In this document: positions 50,481-58,858 of the stretch, piece by piece | How the letters are laid out: every line of letters begins with the position of its first letter | How positions within the stretch are numbered: the first letter of the stretch is position 1 | Assembly: GCA_937926975.1 (NCBI GenBank) | Contig: CALBCJ010000011.1 | Coordinates: forward strand, 199,917 to 263,916 | Reading direction: 5' to 3' | Source: an uncultured Propionibacteriaceae bacterium | GTDB taxonomy: Bacteria; Actinomycetota; Actinomycetes; Propionibacteriales; Propionibacteriaceae | DNA length: 64,000 bases | Made by a program: the position numbers and the translations under genes | The notes under the pieces: model-generated | Seen by the model: the letters and a program-made list of their open reading frames with translations, nothing else | Told to the model about the DNA's origin: nothing | Database searches by the model: none

Positions 50481-53432
50481 GTGCGGCTCGTGACCACCGA
50501 AGGAGACCTGGCCCGACGAGGCTTTCGAGACCTGGCCCGGGCCACAGCGCTGGTCGACCGGCTCAGTGAGCGGCACGAGGAGGGCACCTGGCGGTTCGTT
50601 GAGCTGGCTGCCGAGGCGATCGACCCTGACCTGGCGCTGGCCGGGCTGGTGGACCTGCTGGAGGCTGACCCGCCCCGGGTGCACTCGCTGGTGGAGCAGC
50701 CCGCCTTCGCCTCCCGGGTGGTGGCGGTGCTGGGCGGGTCGACCGAGCTGGCCCGCAGCCTGGTCACCCACCCGCTCGACGTCGAGGTGCTGGCCGGCGA
50801 CCCGGTACGGGTAGACGCCGACCAGCTCCGGGCGCGGCTGCTGCGGGCGGTCGGGGCCGACCCCGCCGCCCCGGTCCCGGTGGCGACCGGGCCGTCCGAC
50901 GAGCTGCGCTACGGCTACCGGCGCGAGCTGTACCGGATCGCGGCCCGCGACCTGACCGCGCCCGACCCGCTGGCCGCTCTGCCCGGCATCGCCGCCGAGC
51001 TCGCCGACCTGGCCGACGCCACTGTGGAGACAGCGCTGGCCCTGGCCCGGGCCGAGACCCGCGACCACGAGCGCTGCCGGCTGGCGGTGGTGGCGCTCGG
51101 CAAGACCGGGGCTGGCGAGCTCAACTACATCTCCGACGTTGACGTGCTCTTCGTCGCCGAGCCGGCCCTGGGACCCGACGGGGAGCCGCTGGCCAGCCCG
51201 GAGCAGGCGGTGACCATCGGCACCCGCCTGGCGTCGGCGCTGAGCCGGGTCTGCTCGCAGCGCTCCGCGGCCGGGACGATCTGGACCGTCGACGCCAACC
51301 TGCGCCCCGAGGGTAAGGCCGGGCCGCTGGTGCGGACCATGGCCAGCATGTCGGCCTACTACGCCCGCTGGGCCACCAGCTGGGAGTTCCAGGCGATGCT
51401 CAAGGCCCGCCCGGCAGCGGGCGACCGGACCCTCGGGCAGGACTTCTGTGACCTGGTCGGTCCGCTGGTCTGGGAGGCGGGGGAGCGGGAGGGCTTCGTT
51501 CACGACGCCCAGGCGATGCGGCAGCGGGTGATCTCGCTGATCCCGGCCAGCCACGCCGACCGGGAGATCAAGCTCAGCGCCGGCGGGCTGCGCGACACCG
51601 AGTTCAGCGTCCAGCTGCTGCAGCTCGTGCACGGCCGCGCCGATGAGCGGATCCGGCTGCCCGGCACCTTGTCGGCGCTGGAGAAGCTGGTCGAGCACGG
51701 CTACGTCGGGCGAGATGACGGGCGCCGCCTGGGCGAGGCGTACCGGTTCCAGCGGCTGCTGGAGCACCGGGTCCAGCTGTACCGGCTGCGCCGCAGCCAC
51801 CTGCTGCCCGACGACCCGGACGGCCTGCGGCTGCTGGCCCGGGCGACCGGGCTGCCGGGCCCAGAGCAGGTCCTTGAGCAGTGGCACCAGAGCACCCGGG
51901 TGGTGCGGCGGCTGCACCGGCGGGTCTTCTACTCGCCGCTGCTGGAGGCGGTGGCCCGGATCCCGACCGCGCAGATCCGGCTCACCACCGAGGCCGCCCA
52001 GACCCGGCTGCTGGCGCTCGGGTACGCGGACCCGGCGGCTGCGCTGCGGCACCTGCAGGCCCTGACCACGGGGATGTCACGGGGTGTCGAGATCCAGCGC
52101 CAGCTGCTGCCGGCGATGCTGGGCTGGTTCACCGAGGGCTGCAACCCCGACCACGGGCTGCTGGCGTTCCGGCAGATCTCCGAGGCCCTCGGCTCCACCC
52201 CGTGGTACCTGCGGGCGCTGCGCGACGAGGGCGCCGTGGCGCAGCGCCTGGCCCGGATCGTGTCAGGCTCCCGGTACGCGGTGGACCTGCTGCGCCGGGC
52301 CCCGCAGCAGGTAGAGCTGCTCACCAGCGACGAGCAGATCACCGTACCGGCCCGGTCGGAGACCAGCGCCGCGATGAGCTCGGCCCTGGCCCGCCACAGC
52401 GACCCGGCCGCCGCCCTGGAAGCAGTCCAGGCCCTGCGGCGGCGCGAGCTGCTCCGGGTAGTGATGGCTGACCTGCTAGGGGAGACCGCCCCCGAGACAG
52501 TCGGCTTGGCGCTCAGCGAGATCGCCAGCGCCACCTGCGAGGCGCTGCTAGAGCTGGCTCGGCGAGAGGTGCCGCAGGCGCCGCCGGTCGGGGTCGTCGC
52601 CTGCGGCAGCTGGGGCGGGTCCGAGATGTCGTACGGCTCGGACCTGGACGCCATGCTCGTGATCGACGACCACGATGACCCGGAGGCGCAGCGGCAGGCG
52701 GTGACCGTCGCTACCCGGCTCCGGTCGCTGCTGAAGCAGGGCGGGGACGTGGCGATCACCCTGGACCCGGACCTGCGCCCCGAGGGACGCAACGGGCCGC
52801 TGGTGCGGACCCTTGGCTCCTACCAGGCCTACTACCAGCGCTGGTCGGCGACCTGGGAGGCCCAGGCCCTGCTGCGCGCCAGCGCGGCCGCCGGCGACCA
52901 GGACCTGGCCAGGCGGCTGCTGGCCGCGGTCGACCCGCTGCGCTACCCAGCGGGCGGGCTCGGCCCCCAGCAGGTCGTGGAGATCCGGCGGCTCAAGGCC
53001 CGGGTGGAGACCGAGCGGGTGCCGCGCGGGGTGGACCCGAAGCGGCACCTGAAGCTGGGCCCGGGCGGGCTGAGCGACGTGGAGTGGACGGTGCAGCTGC
53101 TGCAGCTGCAGCACGGCCACGAGGTGGCCGGGCTGCGGACCCCGAGGACCCTTCCGGCGCTGGCGGCGGCGGTCACGGCGGGGCTGGTGTGCGAGCCTGA
53201 CGCGGACGCCCTGCGCGCGGCCTGGCTGCTCGCCGGCCGGATCCGCAACGGGGCGATGCTGGTGCGCGGCAAGCCGTCTGACCAGGTCCCCACCGATGTC
53301 CGCGAGCTGGGTCAGGTCGCCCAGAGCCTCGGGTACGGCCGCCGGGGCGCCTCTCACCTGATGGAGGACTGGGGCCGGGTGGCGCGCCGCTCCAAGCTGG
53401 TGGTGGACCGGCTGTTCTGGGGGGAGGACTGA
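50481..53432 (+). CDS. glnE: Bifunctional glutamine-synthetase adenylyltransferase/deadenylyltransferase
   Basis: A 983-residue enzyme with two nucleotidyltransferase domains. The N-terminal half removes AMP from glutamine synthetase and has GKTGAGELNYISDVDVLFV. The C-terminal half adds AMP and has GSWGGSEMSYGSDLDAMLV. Each domain is followed by a helical regulatory segment (RPEGKAGPLVRTMASM and RPEGRNGPLVRTLGSY). In actinobacteria GlnE targets GlnA1, which is not in this window. The total length is as expected. It is read from its own leaderless promoter and converges on the DUF2207 gene, 3 bp away. Confidence 0.95.
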   Translation: MRLVTTEGDLARRGFRDLARATALVDRLSERHEEGTWRFVELAAEAIDPDLALAGLVDLLEADPPRVHSLVEQPAFASRVVAVLGGSTELARSLVTHPLDVEVLAGDPVRVDADQLRARLLRAVGADPAAPVPVATGPSDELRYGYRRELYRIAARDLTAPDPLAALPGIAAELADLADATVETALALARAETRDHERCRLAVVALGKTGAGELNYISDVDVLFVAEPALGPDGEPLASPEQAVTIGTRLASALSRVCSQRSAAGTIWTVDANLRPEGKAGPLVRTMASMSAYYARWATSWEFQAMLKARPAAGDRTLGQDFCDLVGPLVWEAGEREGFVHDAQAMRQRVISLIPASHADREIKLSAGGLRDTEFSVQLLQLVHGRADERIRLPGTLSALEKLVEHGYVGRDDGRRLGEAYRFQRLLEHRVQLYRLRRSHLLPDDPDGLRLLARATGLPGPEQVLEQWHQSTRVVRRLHRRVFYSPLLEAVARIPTAQIRLTTEAAQTRLLALGYADPAAALRHLQALTTGMSRGVEIQRQLLPAMLGWFTEGCNPDHGLLAFRQISEALGSTPWYLRALRDEGAVAQRLARIVSGSRYAVDLLRRAPQQVELLTSDEQITVPARSETSAAMSSALARHSDPAAALEAVQALRRRELLRVVMADLLGETAPETVGLALSEIASATCEALLELARREVPQAPPVGVVACGSWGGSEMSYGSDLDAMLVIDDHDDPEAQRQAVTVATRLRSLLKQGGDVAITLDPDLRPEGRNGPLVRTLGSYQAYYQRWSATWEAQALLRASAAAGDQDLARRLLAAVDPLRYPAGGLGPQQVVEIRRLKARVETERVPRGVDPKRHLKLGPGGLSDVEWTVQLLQLQHGHEVAGLRTPRTLPALAAAVTAGLVCEPDADALRAAWLLAGRIRNGAMLVRGKPSDQVPTDVRELGQVAQSLGYGRRGASHLMEDWGRVARRSKLVVDRLFWGED

Positions 53433-53435
53433 CGC

Positions 53436-55289
53436 CTACCAGCTGCCGCCGCCCCCGCCGCCGATGCCGCCGCCTCCGCCGCCGGAGAAACCGCCGCTGG
53501 AGAAGCCAGAGCCGCCGGACGAGCCGGAGGTGGCGGCCTGCAGGGCGGTGGCAGCGGACTCGCTGAAGCCGGTGAGGCTCGACATCATGGAGTCGACCGA
53601 GCTGGCGAAGCCAAACCCGTGCCCGGCCGCGTACGGGTTGATGTACCAGGTGGGCTCGGGGAGGTCGACCCCGCGGGCGGCGAGCTCGCGGAAGACCGAG
53701 GCCCAGCGGTCGGCACAGTCGAAGGCGATCGCGTACGGCAGGTAGCGCGAGAAGATGTCCTGGCCCTCCTCCCAGCGGATCTGGTCGGCCTCGGCGGTCG
53801 TCAGGTACTGCCGGAAGCCCAGCGACTGCAGGTACACGGCGGTGCCGTCGGCGGTCCGGGGCCCGGCCCGGTTGGCGCAGACCAGGGCCCCGACCGCGGC
53901 CACGGCGGCCGGCACCCCGACCACCCACAGGCCCCGCTGGAACGGTGGCAGGACCAGCGTCAGCCCGGTCACCGCTCCGAGCACGGCCGCCAGCACGAAC
54001 CAGACGGTGCGGCTGCGTGAAGGGTCACTCGTGAACCAGCCGGACGCGGTGACCGCCTGGTACAGCATGGTCTTGCCCTCCTGCACCGTGGACGCGAAGG
54101 ACTTGTCCTGCAGCTGGGCTGAGGTCATCACCGTGGCCTCGCCGGGGAACAGCCGGGTGAACAGGGCCGCCTCGTGGGGGAGCAGCCCGTCGGGGCTCCC
54201 TGTCCGGACCAGCTGGAAGTCCTTGCGGCCCGGCCCGGTCTGCTCGACCCGCAGGTAGCCGCGGACCGCGAGGTTGATGATCGTGGCGGTGACGTCTCGC
54301 AGGTCGGCCTTCTTGTCGATCAGGGTGCCCATCATCCCCGGTCCGACGCCCTCGGGCGGGGTGAACTGGACGGTCACCACCGGCTTGCCGGCAGGGACCG
54401 TGGCGGCGGTCTCGCCCGGCGCGGGGCGCAGCCCGGGCGTCAGCCCTTCGTACGTCATGTCCCGCTGTCGGCGGGCCAGAGCCCAGAACACGCTCCCCAC
54501 AGCCAGGGTCGCGATCCCGGTACCGCCGATGGTCCACGGCGTCCGGGGCACCAGCACGACGGGCTCGCTGCTTGAGCTGGAGCTGCTGCGCGGCTCGTAG
54601 ATCGGCTCGACGGGGTACGTGCCGGCCGGCCAGCCGGCCACGACGGTGAGTCCTTCGCCGGGGCTGAGCGAGCTCTGCTGGTACGTGGCGGCGGTGCTCT
54701 GGTGGGCGTTGCTGGTGCAGGGCCGGTCGAGGTTCGACCCGGTCCAGCACTGGGTCTGGGAGACGGGGCTGGGTGAGTCGATGCGGACCGAGAGGTTGGT
54801 GATCTGGCTGGTGAACTCCTTGCCGACGACGTTCCAGAAGACCTCGTCGAAGCCGCTGCTGGCGACCTTGGGGTTGATGACGCCGTCGATGGTGTACCGC
54901 AGGACGTAGGTCTGGGTGCCGCGGACGGTGCGGTTGGGGCTGCCGATGCGGATGGCGAGCGTGCCGCTGCGGGCCTCGGTCTTCCACTGAGCGGGGGCGT
55001 TGGTGGGGGAGGTGACGTCCTGCACGGTGTAGCGCAGGACGCGCCAGCGGCTGGGGTCGTCGGGAACCTCGTGGCGGGTGGTGAAGAAGAGGTAGGGGCC
55101 GTGGTCGTTGCTGCCAGTGAAGTGCATGTCGAGGGTGTGGGTGACGCTGATCCGGCCCTGAGCGTCGAGGCTGGCCTGGATGTCCATCCGGGTGATCGGC
55201 GCGCCGGCGGCGTGGGCGGCCGGTGCTGCGACGAGCATCCAGGCCAGCGTGAGCAGGCTTGCCAGAGCGGCAGTCACGGTCCTTCTCAT
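53436..55289 (-). CDS. DUF2207 domain-containing membrane protein
   Basis: A 617-residue protein. A signal peptide (RRTVTAALASLLTLAWMLVAAPAAHAAG) is followed by an exterior beta-rich domain to about residue 240. A membrane helix, a cytoplasmic domain (PPEGVGPGMMGTLIDKKADLRDVTATIINLAVRGYLRVEQ) and two further helices near 440-480 come next. The end is an extremely Gly/Ser-rich tail (FSSGGFSGGGGGGIGGGGGG). This is the full DUF2207 architecture known across Gram-positive bacteria; function unknown. ATG 55289 was chosen for its TACGGT box 7 nt upstream; GTG 55298 is also in frame. Confidence 0.88.
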   Translation of the reverse strand: MRRTVTAALASLLTLAWMLVAAPAAHAAGAPITRMDIQASLDAQGRISVTHTLDMHFTGSNDHGPYLFFTTRHEVPDDPSRWRVLRYTVQDVTSPTNAPAQWKTEARSGTLAIRIGSPNRTVRGTQTYVLRYTIDGVINPKVASSGFDEVFWNVVGKEFTSQITNLSVRIDSPSPVSQTQCWTGSNLDRPCTSNAHQSTAATYQQSSLSPGEGLTVVAGWPAGTYPVEPIYEPRSSSSSSSEPVVLVPRTPWTIGGTGIATLAVGSVFWALARRQRDMTYEGLTPGLRPAPGETAATVPAGKPVVTVQFTPPEGVGPGMMGTLIDKKADLRDVTATIINLAVRGYLRVEQTGPGRKDFQLVRTGSPDGLLPHEAALFTRLFPGEATVMTSAQLQDKSFASTVQEGKTMLYQAVTASGWFTSDPSRSRTVWFVLAAVLGAVTGLTLVLPPFQRGLWVVGVPAAVAAVGALVCANRAGPRTADGTAVYLQSLGFRQYLTTAEADQIRWEEGQDIFSRYLPYAIAFDCADRWASVFRELAARGVDLPEPTWYINPYAAGHGFGFASSVDSMMSSLTGFSESAATALQAATSGSSGGSGFSSGGFSGGGGGGIGGGGGGSW

Positions 55290-55296
55290 GCTGTCC

Positions 55297-55302
55297 ACCG
55301 TA
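55297..55302 (-). promoter_or_regulatory. -10 box of leaderless DUF2207 gene promoter
   Basis: Minus-strand TACGGT ends 7 nt before the ATG at 55289. Confidence 0.45.
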
Positions 55303-55350
55303 CAAATGTCCCGCTGCCCAGGAACCCGCCGGGGTCCCTGGAGCGCGTCC

Positions 55351-57285
55351 TCAGTCGTTGACCCGGTGCTGCACCGCCAGCACCCGCCGCTGCAGCGGGT
55401 GGCAGGCGCTCAGCGCCAGCACCGTCAGGACCAGCCCGACAACCAGCACGCCACCCATGATGGTGCTCCCGGTGGCGAGGTCCGTACGGAGGCTCGCGGC
55501 AGCGGCCTGCTGCAGCACCGGGTACGCCAGAGCCATGCCCATCCCCACTCCGACAACGATCGAGACTCCCATCGGGCCCACGGTCTCCAGCCACATCACC
55601 TTCAGGGAGTAGCCGTCCGGCGCGCCCAGCCGGTGCATCGCGCGCGACTGCTCGGCCCGCTCCAGGACCGCTGAGGCCTGCGAGATGAAGACCGACACGG
55701 AGGTCAGCACCAGCGCGAAGAGCAAGGCGATCAGGGCTCCCTTGGAGAAGTCCTGCTGCGCGGCCCTGGTCAGGGAGCCGACCGCCCCTGGGCCGTCGGA
55801 GGTGAGCCGGATCGGGGACAGCGAGGTGAAGCCGCCGACCAGCGCCAGCACCGAGATCCCCCCAACCCGCTTCCAGGTCAGCCGGGGCTCGGCCTGGACC
55901 CGCCGGGCCGACCACATCAGGACGGGACTCGGCAGGTGGGCCAGCGCCCGGGAGACCTGCTGCAGCAGCCACGGCCCGAGCAGGTTCACCGACTGGACCA
56001 GCACCACCAGGGCGGCGACGGCGACCAGCACGGTGCCGCTGGCGGCCTGGGGGTCGAACCGCGACCAGCCGAGCCACCCGGTCCCCACAACCACGACGAA
56101 GCCGACCAGGCGCCACCAGCCCAGCGCCCGCCGGGTGGAGCGCCGGGCCACCCCCAGCGGCGAGATCCGGACCTGCTGCAGCCCCCACCACGACGAGAGC
56201 AGCCCCAGCAGCACCACCACGGCCGGGACCAGGACCAGCAGCCACCACGGCAGCCGCATCTCACTGGCGGTGACCGGCATCCCGAGCATGGTCAGCCGCC
56301 GCCACAGGCCGTGGCTGGCCCAGTAGCCGGCAAAGCCGACCAGGGTGCCCAGACCAGCCTGGATGCTGGCGTCGACCAGCGTCATCCGGGTCACGTCCCC
56401 CGACGACAGCCCGAGCAGCCGCAGGCTGGCCAGCCGCCGCTCCCGGCCGCGAGCCCCCAGCACCGCAGCACCAGCGATCAGGTTGGTCGCTGACGGGACC
56501 ACCAGGGCACAGGCGACCAGGGCCAGGATGAAGTAGGCCTTCGGGACGACGAGGAACGACGAGTCGGCCTCCAGGACCTCGCTGACCAGCCCGTACGGGT
56601 GCTGCCAGCGGTTGTAGAACATCACCGTCCCGGCGGCCACCGTCAAGGCGGTGAGCGAGACCACCCCGTACGCGCCGACAGCGGCCAGCCACAGCAGCGA
56701 CTCGCCCTCGCGGGCGCCGAGCCGGGCCCGGGTCAGCCGCAGCGCCAGCCTGGCCAGTCCCCGGGGAGCCTGTCCGTCGGCGAAGATCACCTGAGGCTGG
56801 GCGACCATGGCCCGAGCGATCGCGACCCGCTGCGCCTGGCCGCCGGACATGTCCCCGGGCCGGCGGTGGCGCAGGTCAGCCAGCCCCAGCCGGTCCAGGG
56901 TCGTGTCGGCGGCGGCGAAGGCAGCCGCCGTGGCGGTTCCGGTCAGCATCAGCGGCAGGGCGACGTTCTCCCGGGCGCTGAGCTCGCCGATCAGCTGCCC
57001 GTCCTGGAAGACGAAGCCGGTCTGCGCCAGCCGCAGGTGGGAGCGCTGCCGGTCACTCAGCGCCGAGATCTCCTGGCCGCAGCACCAGACCGTGCCGCTC
57101 TGCGGGACCAGGACCCCCGACAGGCAGTGCAGCAGGGTCGACTTGCCTGAGCCGGACGGGCCCATGACGGCGACCGACTCCCGGGCCGCGACCGTCAAGG
57201 AGATCCCCCGCAGGGCCGGTACCTGGCCGAAGGACCAGGTGATGTCGTGGGTCTGCAGCACAGGCTGCGGCTCAGGTGCACTCAT
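55351..57285 (-). CDS. ABC exporter: truncated ATPase fused in frame to FtsX-like permease (probably inactive)
   Basis: A 644-residue frame joining two proteins. Residues ~1-170 are an ABC ATPase of the MacB/LolD/BceA type: Walker A GPSGSGKSTLLHC, Q-loop FVFQDGQLI, signature MSGGQAQRVAIARAMV and the start of Walker B (QVIFAD). At that point the expected EPTG-LD, with the catalytic glutamate, D-loop and H-loop, is missing. The chain runs straight into GQAPRGLARLALRLTRARLG, which looks like the N-terminus of a permease. The rest has about 10 membrane helices and an FtsX-like end. The junction is near 56776. An in-frame deletion of ~50-60 codons plus the intergenic gap would explain it. ATP hydrolysis is unlikely. 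It is divergent from a two-component system. Confidence 0.8.
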   Translation of the reverse strand: MSAPEPQPVLQTHDITWSFGQVPALRGISLTVAARESVAVMGPSGSGKSTLLHCLSGVLVPQSGTVWCCGQEISALSDRQRSHLRLAQTGFVFQDGQLIGELSARENVALPLMLTGTATAAAFAAADTTLDRLGLADLRHRRPGDMSGGQAQRVAIARAMVAQPQVIFADGQAPRGLARLALRLTRARLGAREGESLLWLAAVGAYGVVSLTALTVAAGTVMFYNRWQHPYGLVSEVLEADSSFLVVPKAYFILALVACALVVPSATNLIAGAAVLGARGRERRLASLRLLGLSSGDVTRMTLVDASIQAGLGTLVGFAGYWASHGLWRRLTMLGMPVTASEMRLPWWLLVLVPAVVVLLGLLSSWWGLQQVRISPLGVARRSTRRALGWWRLVGFVVVVGTGWLGWSRFDPQAASGTVLVAVAALVVLVQSVNLLGPWLLQQVSRALAHLPSPVLMWSARRVQAEPRLTWKRVGGISVLALVGGFTSLSPIRLTSDGPGAVGSLTRAAQQDFSKGALIALLFALVLTSVSVFISQASAVLERAEQSRAMHRLGAPDGYSLKVMWLETVGPMGVSIVVGVGMGMALAYPVLQQAAAASLRTDLATGSTIMGGVLVVGLVLTVLALSACHPLQRRVLAVQHRVND

Positions 57286-57341
57286 GGGGCCATCTCAGCG
57301 CGGCCGTCGCCCAGGCCCCAGCCGGCTGGCACGGCAGTGAT

Positions 57342-57359
57342 GGTAGTGCTGGCACTACC
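57342..57359. promoter_or_regulatory. Perfect 18-bp palindrome between the ABC fusion and the histidine kinase
   Basis: GGTAGTGC-TG-GCACTACC has 8-bp arms and lies 22 bp upstream of the kinase -10 box and 57 bp from the ABC start. It is a strong candidate binding site of the LuxR-type response regulator encoded next door. Confidence 0.6.
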
Positions 57360-57380
57360 GGAGGCATCATCCCTGGCCGC

Positions 57381-57386
57381 TACAGT
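57381..57386 (+). promoter_or_regulatory. -10 box of leaderless kinase gene promoter
   Basis: TACAGT ends 7 nt before GTG 57394. Confidence 0.45.
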
Positions 57387-57393
57387 CTTGGCT

Positions 57394-58113
57394 GTGCGGT
57401 GGGGACGGTCCGGGGCCACGTCGGGGCAGTCCCGGGAGAGTGAGGCGGCCCGGACCATCGAGCAGCTGACGGCCTCCCGGCGCCGGGTTGTCGAGGCGTA
57501 CGAGGTGGAGCGGCGCCGGATTGAGCGCGACCTGCACGACGGCGCCCAGCAGTACCTGGTGGCGGCGGCGCTGAAGCTGGGGGAGGCCCGGCTGGCGCCG
57601 GCCGTCCAGGCCGAGCCGGGGCTCGCGACGCTGCTGGCCGAGGCCGGCCAGAGCCTGGCCGACGGGCTCGCCGCACTGCGCCGTACGGTGCGGGGCATCC
57701 ACCCGCAGGTGCTCAGCGAGCAGGGCCTGGCGGCTGCCCTGACCGAGGTCGCCGCCACGGCCGCCAGCCCGGTACGGGTGGTCTGCCCGCACCCGCTGCC
57801 GGACCTGCCCGAGGCCGTCCTGGCCGTCGGGTACTTCGTGGCCTGTGAGGCGGTCACCAACGCCGCCAAGTACGCGCCCGGGGCGCCGGTCAGCGTGCTG
57901 CTGGGTGCCGACGAGCGGCTGCGGATCTCGGTGGTCGACCAGGGCCCGGGCGGGGCCCGGGTGGTGGCCGGTCACGGGCTGGCTGGGCTGGTCGAGCGGC
58001 TGGCGGCCTTCGGCGGCGAGCTGTACCTCGCGTCCCCGGCGGGCGGGCCGACCCAGCTGGTGGCGACCATCCCGCTGCTGCTGCACCGGGGCGAGCCGGG
58101 AGTACGGCTGTGA
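57394..58113 (+). CDS. NarL-family sensor histidine kinase, soluble, without sensor domain
   Basis: About 239 residues from GTG 57394. The dimerisation/H-box (HisKA_3) reads EVERRRIERDLHDGAQQ with the phospho-accepting His48. The ATP-binding domain has CEAVTNAAKYAPGAPVSV (N-box), VVDQGPGGARV and GHGLAGLVERLAAFGG. There is no membrane helix, and the sensor part typical of actinobacterial NarL-type kinases is missing, so it may be a truncated gene. Alternatively, it may sense through a partner such as the ABC permease. It overlaps the response regulator gene by GTGA. Confidence 0.87.
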   Translation: MRWGRSGATSGQSRESEAARTIEQLTASRRRVVEAYEVERRRIERDLHDGAQQYLVAAALKLGEARLAPAVQAEPGLATLLAEAGQSLADGLAALRRTVRGIHPQVLSEQGLAAALTEVAATAASPVRVVCPHPLPDLPEAVLAVGYFVACEAVTNAAKYAPGAPVSVLLGADERLRISVVDQGPGGARVVAGHGLAGLVERLAAFGGELYLASPAGGPTQLVATIPLLLHRGEPGVRL

Positions 58114-58793
58114 CCACCCGGCTGGTGGTCGCCGACGACTCCGCCCTGCTGCGGGAAGGGCTGGGGCTGCTGCAGCGGCAGGGCTTCGAGGTCGTCGCCA
58201 GACGCCACCCGGCAGACGGTCACCGAGCTGGTGGCCCGCGGGGAGATTCCCCTGGCCGGCGACGCTTTCCGCCTCCGGACTGCCTGGTCACCGACGTGCG
58301 GATGCCGCCGGGCATGGCCAACGACGGGCTGGTCGCCGCCATCGACCTGAAGACCGCCCATCCCGGTCTGTCGGTGATGGTGCTGTCGCAGTACCTGGCG
58401 CCGGCCGCCGCCCAGCAGCTGTTCGCCCTGCCCAGCCCGCCCGGCGCCGGCGGCTCGGGCTACCTGCTCAAGGACCGGGTCTCGCACGTGGTCGACTTCA
58501 TCGACTCGCTGCGGCTGGTGGTGGCCGGCGGGGTCGTGATCGACCCAGAGGTGGCCCGCGCCATGATGACGACCTCCCGCAGCGGGCTGGGGGACCTGAC
58601 CCGCCGCGAGCTGGAGGTGCTGGAGCTGATGGCCCAGGGCGAGTCGAACTCCCAGATCGCGGCCCGGCTGGTGCTGTCGGGGGCCGCAGTGGCCAAGCAC
58701 GTGTCCAACATCTTCACCAAGCTGGGACTGACCCCCGACGAGGAGAACCGCCGGGTCCGGGCGGTCCTGGCCTTCCTGGCCCAGGACGGCTGA
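58110..58793 (+). CDS. LuxR-family response regulator with damaged receiver domain
   Basis: A 227-residue regulator. The receiver has the acidic pair D9/D10, the phospho-acceptor motif CLVTDVRMPPG (D62) and the K in GYLLKDR. The C-terminal helix-turn-helix is LTRRELEVLELMAQGESNSQIAARLVLSGAAVAKHVSNIFTKLGL. Residues ~31-54 are not receiver-like. In the +1 frame the same DNA reads DATRQTVTELVARGEIP, the expected sequence. One extra base near 58201 and a 23-nt extra segment at about 58246-58268 (net +24 nt) would restore D54 exactly. The protein stays in frame but its receiver fold is probably impaired. Confidence 0.85.
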   Translation: MTTRLVVADDSALLREGLGLLQRQGFEVVARRHPADGHRAGGPRGDSPGRRRFPPPDCLVTDVRMPPGMANDGLVAAIDLKTAHPGLSVMVLSQYLAPAAAQQLFALPSPPGAGGSGYLLKDRVSHVVDFIDSLRLVVAGGVVIDPEVARAMMTTSRSGLGDLTRRELEVLELMAQGESNSQIAARLVLSGAAVAKHVSNIFTKLGLTPDEENRRVRAVLAFLAQDG

Positions 58794-58844
58794 GCAGCCG
58801 AGGGAAGGTCGGTCCCTCCGGCCGGGTGGTGCGTGACTTCTGGC

Positions 58845-58850
58845 TAGAGT
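58845..58850 (+). promoter_or_regulatory. -10 box of leaderless DMT transporter promoter
   Basis: TAGAGT ends 8 nt before GTG 58859. Confidence 0.5.
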
Positions 58851-58858
58851 CTCCCGCC

